Source: Gammaproteobacteria bacterium
GTDB lineage: Bacteria > Pseudomonadota > Gammaproteobacteria > Tethybacterales > Persebacteraceae
Reading direction: 5' to 3'
Assembly (NCBI GenBank): GCA_020027345.1
Contig: JAHRAH010000151.1
Coordinates: 1-46,026 of the forward strand
Length of the DNA: 46,026 nt
The notes beneath the pieces were generated by a model. The model had not been told where the DNA came from, did not search any database, and worked only from the letters and a program-made list of their open reading frames with translations. The translations under genes were made by a program, and so were the position numbers. Shown here piece by piece: positions 7,122 to 14,291 of this stretch; within the stretch, counting starts at the first letter, position 1; every line of letters begins with the position of its first letter.

Positions 7122-7364
7122 GTGCTGATGATGGCGTGGATGAACAAAGAAACCCTCGCCGAAACCCTCGCCAGCGGCAAGATGACCTACTACTCCCGCT
7201 CCCGCAAAAAGCGCTGGCAAAAAGGCGAAGAATCCGGCAACCGCCAGCAATGCATAAGCATAACCGCCGACTGCGACGGCGACACCCTCCTCGCCACAGT
7301 CCAACAAACCGGCCCCGCCTGCCACACCGGCAACCCCACCTGCTTCTTCACCCCCCTAAAATAA
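7122..7364 (+). CDS. hisI: Phosphoribosyl-AMP cyclohydrolase, start uncertain
   Basis: HisI opens the adenine ring of PR-AMP in histidine synthesis and is a zinc enzyme. The zinc and substrate motifs are clear: SRSRKKRWQKGEESG, DCDGD, and ACHTGNPTCFF. The only usable start codon in frame is GTG at 7122, giving 80 residues, but family homology begins about 20 codons earlier: from 7062 the frame reads IHFNKEGLIPVITQCAKSGR, which matches the usual HisI N-terminus. No ATG/GTG/TTG exists in that extension. The ATG of the adjoining repeat (7009) would be in frame if its G-tracts were one base longer. So the gene is either phase-variable, started at a rare codon, or affected by a homopolymer error. 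It stands alone, away from other his genes. Confidence 0.8.
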   Translation: MLMMAWMNKETLAETLASGKMTYYSRSRKKRWQKGEESGNRQQCISITADCDGDTLLATVQQTGPACHTGNPTCFFTPLK

Positions 7365-7387
7365 CCCCCCATCCCCGCATAATTTGT

Positions 7388-7552
7388 CATTCCCGCATTC
7401 TCCCAAAAAGCGGAAATCCAGCAAATTAAAAACCCCCACCCGCGTCATCCCCGCACTCCCCCCTCCGCGTCATTCCCGCTTTTCCCCAGAGGCGGGAATC
7501 CAGCAAATTAAAAACCCCCAGGCCTCGTTACACCCCTCCGGAGATGTAACGC
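7388..7552. repeat. Short dispersed repeats (family D fragments and one family C unit)
   Basis: GTCATTCCCGC...GCGGGAATCCAGC units occur at 7388 and 7468, each followed by AAATTAAAAACCCCC, so they are direct repeats. A family C hairpin (CTCGTTACACCCC ... GATGTAACGC) follows at 7524-7552. They fill the gap between hisI and the carnitine operon; no gene is seen. Confidence 0.75.
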
Positions 7553-7555
7553 CCC

Positions 7556-7583
7556 AAAAAAAAAGCGGGCGTCCCCGCCCGCT
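7556..7583 (-). terminator. Rho-independent terminator of the carnitine operon
   Basis: On the minus strand AGCGGGCG-GGGA-CGCCCGCT forms an 8-bp stem with a 4-nt loop, followed directly by a run of nine T (counting the last stem base). It lies 50 nt after the stop of the caiD-like gene. The hairpin is also the second half of the family C repeat. Confidence 0.8.
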
Positions 7584-7632
7584 CAAATTAATGCGTCATT
7601 CCCGCGCTTTTGTTAAAAAGCGAAAATGACGG

Positions 7633-8421
7633 TCATCGTCCCTTCCACTTCGGCGGGCGTTTTTCGGCGAAGGCGCGGGCGCCTTCTTGTATGTCTTCGG
7701 AGCCGTAGAGTTTGTCCACGGTCTCCAATTGGCGGCGCGTTATTTTGTTCATCGCGTCCTGAAACTTTTCGTTTTCGGCGCAGCGCAGCACTTCTTTTAT
7801 CGCGGCGAAAACCAAAGGCGGCCCCGCGGCGAGTTCGCCTGCAATCTCCCGCGCGCGCCGCAGCAAAGAATCGCCGTCGGGCAAAACTTCGCAAACCAAT
7901 CCCCACCGCAGCGCTTCTTCGGCGCACATTTTCCGCCCGGTAAAAAGCATTTCCAGCGCGATGTGATAAGGCAGGCGCTTCGGCAGTTTGCAAGTCGCGG
8001 CGTCGGCGAGCGTGCCGGCGCGTATTTCTGGCAGCGAAAAGGATGCGTTCTCCGCCGCGTAAATCAAATCCGCCGAAAGCGCGAGTTCCACCCCGCCGCC
8101 GACCGCCATTCCTTCCACTGCGGCTATCACCGGCTTGTTCAGTCCGCGCAATTCCTGCAGTCCGCCGAAACCGCCGACGCCGTAATCGCCGTCCACCGCG
8201 TCGCCGCCCGCCGCCGCTTTCAGATCCCAGCCGGCGCAAAAAAACTTTTCGCCGGCGCTGCAAACAATCGCCGCGCGCAAGGAATCGTCGTCGCGAAAAC
8301 GCGCGAAGCATTCGCCCATTTTACGCGAAGTCGCGAGGTCAATCGCGTTCGCCGGCGGGCGGTTGAGTGTCAGTTCCAAAACGCCGTTTTCGGCGCGGAC
8401 GGTTACGGCTTCTTCGCTCAT
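7633..8421 (-). CDS. caiD: Crotonobetainyl-CoA hydratase (carnitinyl-CoA dehydratase), CaiD-like
   Basis: A 262-residue crotonase-fold protein very close in layout to E. coli CaiD. Shared landmarks are GEKFF-x-AGWDLKAAA (57-71), NKPVIAAV (95-102), GGG-x-ELAL with catalytic Glu112, LPE with Glu132, EEALRWG, and the C-terminal SED-x-x-EG-x-x-AFAEKR ending PPKWKGR. CaiD interconverts crotonobetainyl-CoA and L-carnitinyl-CoA; both catalytic glutamates are kept. The last gene of a five-gene unit; its ATG at 8421 overlaps the upstream stop (ATGA) and a terminator follows. The neighbours (CaiA-like dehydrogenase, carnitine dehydrogenase, BKACE) support a carnitine role rather than general beta-oxidation. 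Confidence 0.85.
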   Translation of the reverse strand: MSEEAVTVRAENGVLELTLNRPPANAIDLATSRKMGECFARFRDDDSLRAAIVCSAGEKFFCAGWDLKAAAGGDAVDGDYGVGGFGGLQELRGLNKPVIAAVEGMAVGGGVELALSADLIYAAENASFSLPEIRAGTLADAATCKLPKRLPYHIALEMLFTGRKMCAEEALRWGLVCEVLPDGDSLLRRAREIAGELAAGPPLVFAAIKEVLRCAENEKFQDAMNKITRRQLETVDKLYGSEDIQEGARAFAEKRPPKWKGR

Positions 8422-10478
8422 CGTTTTTTTTCCTTTCGCATTTTTATCAAAGCGTCCGCGGCGACTGCGCCGCCCTTTTTTGGCATCACCAGCAGCGGGT
8501 TGATTTCCGCTTCGGCGATGTTTTTTTCCGTTTCCAAAAGATTCGCAAGCATAAACGCGGCCTTTGCGGCGGCGAAAACATCGGCGGGCGCAAGTCCCCG
8601 CCAGCCGCGCAGGATTTTCCAATAATGCAGGCGCCGCATCGCCGCCAATATTTCTTTTTCGTCCGCGGGCAAAACAATCGTCGCAGCGTCTTTCAAAAAT
8701 TCCGCGGCAATCCCGCCGGCGGCGACGGTGAGCGTTATTCCATAAACCGCGTCGCGCCGCGCGCAAACAAGCATTTCCGCGGCGGCGCCCCCGACCATTT
8801 CCTCCACAAGAAAACCCTTCGCCGATTGCATTCGCCCGCCCGCGCGGGCGGCGGCGTTTCCCGATTCCAGATTCAACGCCAGCAAACCCTTTTCGGTTTT
8901 GTGCGCGCAGCCCAAACCTTTAAGCGCGATTCGTCCGCCGCATTTTTTAATTAAACTGTCCGCAATCTTTCCGGCTTCCGCCGCGTTTTTCGCGCGCATT
9001 CCGCGGGGGACATCAATCCCCGCGCGCGACAAAACATCTTTCGCTTCGGCTTCGTCAACGGCGAAAAGCGCGCCGCCGCAAAAAGGCGGATGCGGCCGCC
9101 ATCCTTTCGCCGCGGCGTTTTCGCATTCGCTTGCGCGGACGGTCGCCGCAATCGCTTCCAATGCGTCGTCCATTCCGGCGAAGGGAACGACCCCGTTGCG
9201 CAGCAGTTTTTGCGATTCCTTTTCGCTCATATTTTCCGGCAGCGTCGACAAAACCGCGCAGGGCGATTTAATCTTTTTCGCCGCGCGGCAAAAAGCGTCC
9301 GCGGCAATTTTCCATCCCCTGCCGGGGGAATGCGCGGCGCTCGGATAATCCAAAGTCAGAATATTCATATCGCAATCGTCGGAAACCGCCAGCGAAAAAA
9401 CCCTTTCCGATTCCGCTTCGTCGCCCCATACAAAAGTGTGGTAGTCCAGCGGATTGGCGATGCGCACGAGCGGCCCCAGGCATTTCGCCAACTCGCGCGC
9501 CCGCGCGGGCTTGGGCTGCGGCGTTTGCAGTCCCGCCCTTGCGGCGGAGTCGGCGAAGAGCCCGGCTTCGCCGCCGGAGCATGCCATCGCGAATATTTTT
9601 CGCCCGCGCGGGGCGGCGCGCAAATGAAACATTTTTAATATTTCCATCAATTGCGGCAGCGATTGCGCTTCGGTTATCCCGCATTTTTGCAAAAAAGCCG
9701 AGGACGCTTCCGCTTCGCCGGAAAGAGACGCGGTGTGCGCCGCCGCCGCCCGCCGCGATTGAACGCTGCGGCCGGTTTTTATCGCGGCGATTCGCGTCCC
9801 CGTTTCTTCCGCTTTTGCGGCGAATGCGGCAAACTCGCCGGGGCGCGCTATTCCTTCCAGATACATTCCGATTGCGCTCACTCTTTTGTCGGCGAGCAAT
9901 GCTTCGCCGATTTCGGCGATTCCGGTTTGCGCCTGATTGCCGGCGCAAACGACATAACTCAGCGGCAGCCCGCGCAGATGCATCGCCACATTCACGGCGA
10001 TGTTTGAAGATTGGCTGAGAAAAGCCGCGCCGCTTTTTGCCCGCCGCCCGGAATGCGCGTCGGGCCAAAGCAATGCGCCGTCCAGATAATTAATAAAGCC
10101 GTAACAGTTCGGGCCCAAAAAAGGCATATCCCCCGCCGCGCGCGTTAATTCGTTTTGCAGTTTAATCCCGCCCGCTTCGCCGAAACCGGATGCGAAACAC
10201 ACCGCGCCGCCGCAGCCCGCTTCGGCAAGTTCGCGCGCCACCGCAACCGTCGCCCCGCGGTTGACGCCGACAAAAGCGGCGTCGGGCGGCGAAGGCAAAT
10301 CGCAAACGCGGCGAAAGCATTTTACGCCGCCCATCTTTTTGCGCGAAGGATGCACGGGAAAAAGCGCGCCGCCGTACCGCATTTTCAAACTGCTGCGCAC
10401 CGCCGCTTCCGCCCATCTCCCGCCAAAAAAAGCGACGGACGCCGGGCGCAGCAACCGCGACAATGACGGCGGCGGCAT
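8418..10478 (-). CDS. ADP-forming acyl-CoA synthetase family protein (putative betaine-type acyl-CoA ligase)
   Basis: A 686-residue protein starting MPPPSLSRLLRPASVAFFGG, the usual opening of the CoA-binding domain of ADP-forming acyl-CoA synthetases. The ligase region contains AAAAHTASLSG, where the His is the expected phosphorylated residue. The C-terminal third is an ATP-grasp domain (ALKGLGCAHKTEKGLLALNL) ending AEINPLLVMP. These enzymes make acyl-CoA from acid, CoA and ATP through a phosphohistidine. In this operon the likely substrates are gamma-butyrobetaine, crotonobetaine or carnitine, replacing the AMP-forming CaiC or the CoA transferase CaiB; this is inference. The start codon shares one base with the upstream stop (TGATG). 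Confidence 0.75.
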   Translation of the reverse strand: MPPPSLSRLLRPASVAFFGGRWAEAAVRSSLKMRYGGALFPVHPSRKKMGGVKCFRRVCDLPSPPDAAFVGVNRGATVAVARELAEAGCGGAVCFASGFGEAGGIKLQNELTRAAGDMPFLGPNCYGFINYLDGALLWPDAHSGRRAKSGAAFLSQSSNIAVNVAMHLRGLPLSYVVCAGNQAQTGIAEIGEALLADKRVSAIGMYLEGIARPGEFAAFAAKAEETGTRIAAIKTGRSVQSRRAAAAHTASLSGEAEASSAFLQKCGITEAQSLPQLMEILKMFHLRAAPRGRKIFAMACSGGEAGLFADSAARAGLQTPQPKPARARELAKCLGPLVRIANPLDYHTFVWGDEAESERVFSLAVSDDCDMNILTLDYPSAAHSPGRGWKIAADAFCRAAKKIKSPCAVLSTLPENMSEKESQKLLRNGVVPFAGMDDALEAIAATVRASECENAAAKGWRPHPPFCGGALFAVDEAEAKDVLSRAGIDVPRGMRAKNAAEAGKIADSLIKKCGGRIALKGLGCAHKTEKGLLALNLESGNAAARAGGRMQSAKGFLVEEMVGGAAAEMLVCARRDAVYGITLTVAAGGIAAEFLKDAATIVLPADEKEILAAMRRLHYWKILRGWRGLAPADVFAAAKAAFMLANLLETEKNIAEAEINPLLVMPKKGGAVAADALIKMRKEKKR

Positions 10479-11641
10479 CACCGCGATTCCAGCGGGCGCA
10501 GCATTTCGCGGCTGATAATGTGCCGTTGTATTTCGGAAGTCCCCTCCCATATTCTTTCCACGCGCGCGTCGCGCCAGATTCTTTCCAGCGGCAAATCGCG
10601 CATCAATCCCATTCCGCCGAATATTTGCAGCGCGTTGTCGGCGACGCGCGCGAGATTTTCCGACGCGAACAATTTCGCCGACGCTATTTCGCGATTTGCC
10701 GGCAAACCTTTTTGCGCGCGCCACGCGGCGGAAAGCGTCAACATATCGGCGGCGTCCGTTTCCGTCAACATATCCGCGAGTTTAAAAGACACTCCCTGAA
10801 ACTTGCCGATGGTTTTTCCGAACTGTTCGCGCCGCGCCGCGTATTCCAAAGCCAAATCCAAAGCGCGGCGCGCGCGCCCCACGCACATCGCGGCGACCGT
10901 CAGCCGAGTCGCAAAAAGCCATTCGTTCGCCAGCGCAAAACCTTCGCCCACTTCGCCCAGCACCTGCGACTGCGGCAGGCGACAGTCGTCAAAAGCCAAA
11001 ACGCAATTATTGTAGCCGCGGTGCGAGACCGATTGATACCCGGGCAAAACGGAAAAGCCGGGCGCATCGCGGTCGGCGAGAAAGCTTGTTATTTCTTTTT
11101 GTATTCCGCGCGCCGTTTGTTTTTCCCCGCTCGCGGCGAAAACAATTACAAAATCGGCGATGTCGGCGTGCGATATAAAATGCTTGCTGCCGTTGAGAAT
11201 CCAGTCGCCGCCGGCTTTGCGCGCGGCGCAGCGCATACCGCGCACATCGGAGCCGGCGCCGGGCTCGCTCATCGCGAGCGCGTCCAGTTTTTCGCCGCGG
11301 ACGGCGGGCAATAAATATTTTTCGCGCTGTTCGCCGTTGCAGGCCATCAATATCCCCGAAGGGCGCGCGAAATGCACGGTCAACGCCATGGAAGCGCGCC
11401 CGAGTTCGCGCTCCAAAAGAGTCAACTCCAAACAATCCAGCCCGCCGCCGCCGACTTCCGCCGGCAAATTTGCCGCGTAAAAACCCGCCGCCTTGCATTT
11501 CTCGCGAATCTCCGCCGCGGTTTCGGGCGCGACTGTTCCGGTTTTTTCCGTTTCGTCTTCCAGCGGATACAATTCTTTTTCCACAAAGGCGCGCACGGTT
11601 TCCGCTATCAAACGCTGCTCTTCGCTGAGCGCAAAATCCAT
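10478..11641 (-). CDS. Acyl-CoA dehydrogenase, CaiA-like
   Basis: A 387-residue flavoprotein beginning [20 protein letters not shown]. The FAD/substrate signature ALAMSEPGAGSDVRGM, WILNGSKHFISHA, and the region RREQFGKTIGKFQGVSFKLADM are typical. RIWEGTSEIQR near the C-terminus contains the Glu that acts as catalytic base. Length and motifs fit CaiA (crotonobetainyl-CoA reductase) and gamma-butyrobetainyl-CoA dehydrogenase. In an aerobe it would oxidise gamma-butyrobetainyl-CoA to crotonobetainyl-CoA, feeding the CaiD-like hydratase two genes on. Electron acceptor would be ETF, not encoded here. Coupled by 1-nt overlaps (TGATG) on both sides. General acyl-CoA dehydrogenase identity is firm; the substrate is inferred from context. 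Confidence 0.8.
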   Translation of the reverse strand: MDFALSEEQRLIAETVRAFVEKELYPLEDETEKTGTVAPETAAEIREKCKAAGFYAANLPAEVGGGGLDCLELTLLERELGRASMALTVHFARPSGILMACNGEQREKYLLPAVRGEKLDALAMSEPGAGSDVRGMRCAARKAGGDWILNGSKHFISHADIADFVIVFAASGEKQTARGIQKEITSFLADRDAPGFSVLPGYQSVSHRGYNNCVLAFDDCRLPQSQVLGEVGEGFALANEWLFATRLTVAAMCVGRARRALDLALEYAARREQFGKTIGKFQGVSFKLADMLTETDAADMLTLSAAWRAQKGLPANREIASAKLFASENLARVADNALQIFGGMGLMRDLPLERIWRDARVERIWEGTSEIQRHIISREMLRPLESR

Positions 11642-13179
11642 CAGTCCCCCCGGTTGTTTTTGTTTTTGCTTTCGCTTGTTTTCTTTTTTTCCGGCTTGTC
11701 GCCGACTTTGCGCCCCGACTCCGCCGGACGCGGCAAGCGCGCATGACCGTCCGCAAGCGCCGTTCCTTTTTGCAAAACTTCCGCCGAAGGTTCGCAAGCG
11801 CGGCGCGTTTGCATATCCACATGCAAAAGCAAGTGTTCGCCCGTCGCCAGCGGGCGCGCGGGCTTTCCGTTTTCTTCCGAATATAAACGGTGAAAGAGAT
11901 GCAGTTTCTTCCCCGCGGAAAGCACTTGCGTGTTCGCGCAAACGCGCTCGCCCGCGCGCGCTTCGTCCGAATGGCAAATGTGCGTTTCCGCGGTGAAATA
12001 AGAATGCCCGCCGCGAATGTAGCAAAAATCCGCGCCGATTAACCGCATCAGTTCGTCGCTCGCCTCGCTGAAACATTCCAAATAACGGCTTTCGTTCATG
12101 TGCCCGTTGTGGTCGGTCCATTCCTCCAAAACCGTCCGCGAAAGAGTCGGCACAAGCGCGTTTGCGCCCGGAGTTTGCGCCGGCGCGGAATAATGCAAAC
12201 GCTTTTCGTATTCCGCCAGTGTTTTCCCCGCCGCGCAGTCGCGCGCGCGCAAAGCGCGCAACACCGCCGCGAGGTTGCCGTCGCGGATTCGCTCCAATTC
12301 GCGCGCGGACATCCCCCCGGATTGTTCGTCCGATTGTTTTGCGATTCGTTCTATTAATTCGCCGTCCATTTCCGGCGTGTTTGTCAGTTTGCTCCAATCC
12401 CATTTTAATGCCGGCGCAAACTGCGCGAGGAACTGCCGCATTCCGCCTTCGCCGCCGCCGGCGCGGTAGGTTTCAAACATTCCCATTTGCGCCCAGCGGA
12501 TTCCAAAGCCGTAACGAATCGCGTCGTCTATTTCCGCCGTCGTCGCCGCGCCCTCCTTCACCAGCCAAAGCGCCTCGCGCCAGGCCGATTCCAAAATGCG
12601 GTCGGCGATAAACGCCGGCGTTTCCCCGCGCACAAGCAGCGGACGCATTCCCAGAAAGCGGCAGTATTCCGCCGCGCGCTCCGCTTCTTTCGCGTCCGTT
12701 TTTTCGCCGCAAACGATTTCCACCAGCGGCAGCAAATACACCGGATTAAAAGGATGCGCGACCAGCATCCTCCCCGGAAAACGCATTTCCTTTTGCAATT
12801 GCGAAGGCAAAATGCCGGAAGTGGAGGACGATATAAGCGCGCCTTCTTCCGCCGTTTTTTCCATTTCGGAATACGCGCTTTGTTTGCGCGCAAGATTTTC
12901 CGGCACGCTTTCTATAATCCATTCCGCGCCGGCGGCGGCTTCGGCGGCGGTTTTTGCGAACGACAATGCGCCGCGCTTCGGCGCCGGGGCCGATGTCAGT
13001 TTTTCCATCGCAATGTCGGCGGCGGCGCAAACCTCGCGCGTTTTACGCGCGGCGTCCGGTGCGGGGTCAAAAACGGTTACGGCGACGCCGTTCCAAAGCA
13101 GGCGCGCGGCCCAGCCGGCGCCGATGACTCCGGCGCCGACGACCGCCGCTTTTTGCAGGGGTTTTGTTTTTGCGCTCAT
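11641..13179 (-). CDS. lcdH: L-carnitine 3-dehydrogenase fused to a betainyl-CoA thioesterase domain
   Basis: The 512-residue protein has two domains. Residues 1-320 are a 3-hydroxyacyl-CoA-dehydrogenase-type NAD enzyme: GAGVIG (15-20), SSSTSGI, and [14 protein letters not shown] with catalytic His142 and Glu154. Residues about 345-475 form a hotdog thioesterase with the 4HBT signature [16 protein letters not shown]. The tail (476-512) is charged and disordered. This fusion is known from rhizobial carnitine dehydrogenases: the first domain oxidises L-carnitine to 3-dehydrocarnitine, and the second hydrolyses betainyl-CoA to glycine betaine. The intervening step is done by BKACE, encoded directly upstream with a 4-nt overlap. 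Start ATG 13179. The fusion and neighbour together make the assignment strong. Confidence 0.88.
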   Translation of the reverse strand: MSAKTKPLQKAAVVGAGVIGAGWAARLLWNGVAVTVFDPAPDAARKTREVCAAADIAMEKLTSAPAPKRGALSFAKTAAEAAAGAEWIIESVPENLARKQSAYSEMEKTAEEGALISSSTSGILPSQLQKEMRFPGRMLVAHPFNPVYLLPLVEIVCGEKTDAKEAERAAEYCRFLGMRPLLVRGETPAFIADRILESAWREALWLVKEGAATTAEIDDAIRYGFGIRWAQMGMFETYRAGGGEGGMRQFLAQFAPALKWDWSKLTNTPEMDGELIERIAKQSDEQSGGMSARELERIRDGNLAAVLRALRARDCAAGKTLAEYEKRLHYSAPAQTPGANALVPTLSRTVLEEWTDHNGHMNESRYLECFSEASDELMRLIGADFCYIRGGHSYFTAETHICHSDEARAGERVCANTQVLSAGKKLHLFHRLYSEENGKPARPLATGEHLLLHVDMQTRRACEPSAEVLQKGTALADGHARLPRPAESGRKVGDKPEKKKTSESKNKNNRGD

Positions 13180-14090
13180 TTTTGCGGCGCGCGTTTTTGC
13201 AGCGAAAGTTTCTCCCGCACTTCGGCGGGGGTCAATATGCGCGCGCCCATTTTTTCCGCGATGTCCGCGGCGCGCGCGACGAGTTCGGCGTTGCTCGCAA
13301 AAACCCCGCGGCCGAGATATAAATTGTCCTCCAAGCCGACGCGCACATTTCCCCCGGCGAGAACGGCGGCGGCGGGATAGGCCTGCGCGTTTTTGCCGAT
13401 GGAAAAAGCGGAAAACACCGAACGCGGCGGGAGGTTGTTTACCATCGCCAGCAGCGTGTTCAAATCGTCGGGCGCGCCCCAGGGAATGCCCATGCATAAT
13501 TGCCAAAGCGCCGGCTCGGCAATCGCGCCTTCGGCGAGCAGTTGTTTGCCAAACCACAAATGCCCGGTGTCAAACGCTTCTATTTCCGGGCGCACGCCGA
13601 GTTCGCCGATTTGCTTTGCCATCGCGCGCAGCGTCGCCGGCGTGTTTGTCATCACATAATCGCCGTGCCCGAAGTTCATCGTCCCGCAGTCCAGTGTGCA
13701 AATTTCCGGCAGGCATTCGCCGATGTGCGCGAGGCGCTCGCTTGCGCCGGCGAGGTCGGTGCCGCTTTCGCGCGGCGGCAACGGCTTTTCCGCGCCGCCC
13801 AAAACCAAGTCGCCGCCCATTCCGGCGGTCAGATTCAAAACCGCGTCCGTTTGCGAATCGCGCACGCGCTCCGTTACTTCCCGAAAAAGCGCGGGCGCGC
13901 GCGAGGGCGCGCCGCTTTGCGGGTCGCGCACATGGCAATGCACAATCGCCGCCCCGGCGCGCGCGGCTTCCAGCGCGGATTCGGCAATCTGCTTCGGCGT
14001 TACCGGGACTTTCGCCGATTTGCCGACGGTGTCGCCCGAGCCGGTGACGGCGCAGGTTATAAAAACTTCGCGATTGATTTCCAGCGGCAT
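13176..14090 (-). CDS. BKACE family enzyme, putative 3-dehydrocarnitine:acetyl-CoA cleavage enzyme
   Basis: A 304-residue beta-keto acid cleavage enzyme. Family marks are [39 protein letters not shown] (shown in two parts: [12 protein letters not shown], then [11 protein letters not shown] with zinc ligands His51 and His53), and [12 protein letters not shown] near the C-terminus. BKACE enzymes split a beta-keto acid with acetyl-CoA. In carnitine catabolism this converts 3-dehydrocarnitine and acetyl-CoA into betainyl-CoA and acetoacetate. It is the first protein gene of the operon, directly followed by the carnitine dehydrogenase-thioesterase. Start ATG 14090; a TTG at 14099 is possible, and no strong ribosome binding site is seen. 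The tRNA-Met gene ends 49 nt upstream. Confidence 0.85.
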   Translation of the reverse strand: MPLEINREVFITCAVTGSGDTVGKSAKVPVTPKQIAESALEAARAGAAIVHCHVRDPQSGAPSRAPALFREVTERVRDSQTDAVLNLTAGMGGDLVLGGAEKPLPPRESGTDLAGASERLAHIGECLPEICTLDCGTMNFGHGDYVMTNTPATLRAMAKQIGELGVRPEIEAFDTGHLWFGKQLLAEGAIAEPALWQLCMGIPWGAPDDLNTLLAMVNNLPPRSVFSAFSIGKNAQAYPAAAVLAGGNVRVGLEDNLYLGRGVFASNAELVARAADIAEKMGARILTPAEVREKLSLQKRAPQK

Positions 14091-14139
14091 AAACGGCAAC
14101 GGTGAACGGTAAAGAAACGACGGCGGTGAACGATGAAAG

Positions 14140-14212
14140 TAGCGGCGGAGGGACTTGAACCCCCGACCCGCGGATTATGATTCCGCTGCTCTACCGTCTG
14201 AGCTACGCCGCC
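14140..14212 (-). tRNA. tRNA-Met (anticodon CAT, elongator-like)
   Basis: A 73-nt tRNA with acceptor arms GGCGGCG and CGCCGCT (one G-T at the end), D-arm GCTCAGACGGTAGAGC, anticodon stem GCGGA/TCCGC with loop ATCATAA (anticodon CAT), and T-loop TTCAAGT. The TCATAAT context matches elongator tRNA-Met. CCA is not encoded. Confidence 0.93.
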
Positions 14213-14291
14213 GCGCCCGCCATTTTAACACGCCCGCCGCCGCGCCGCCCAAATTTGTCCCCATTTGTCTCCGATGATGCGGCGGCAACGG

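Noticed and set aside
7388-7552. Possible CRISPR-like array of CATTCCCGC repeats
   Set aside because: Repeats are palindromic, irregularly spaced, only two or three in a row, and spread over the window; no cas genes.
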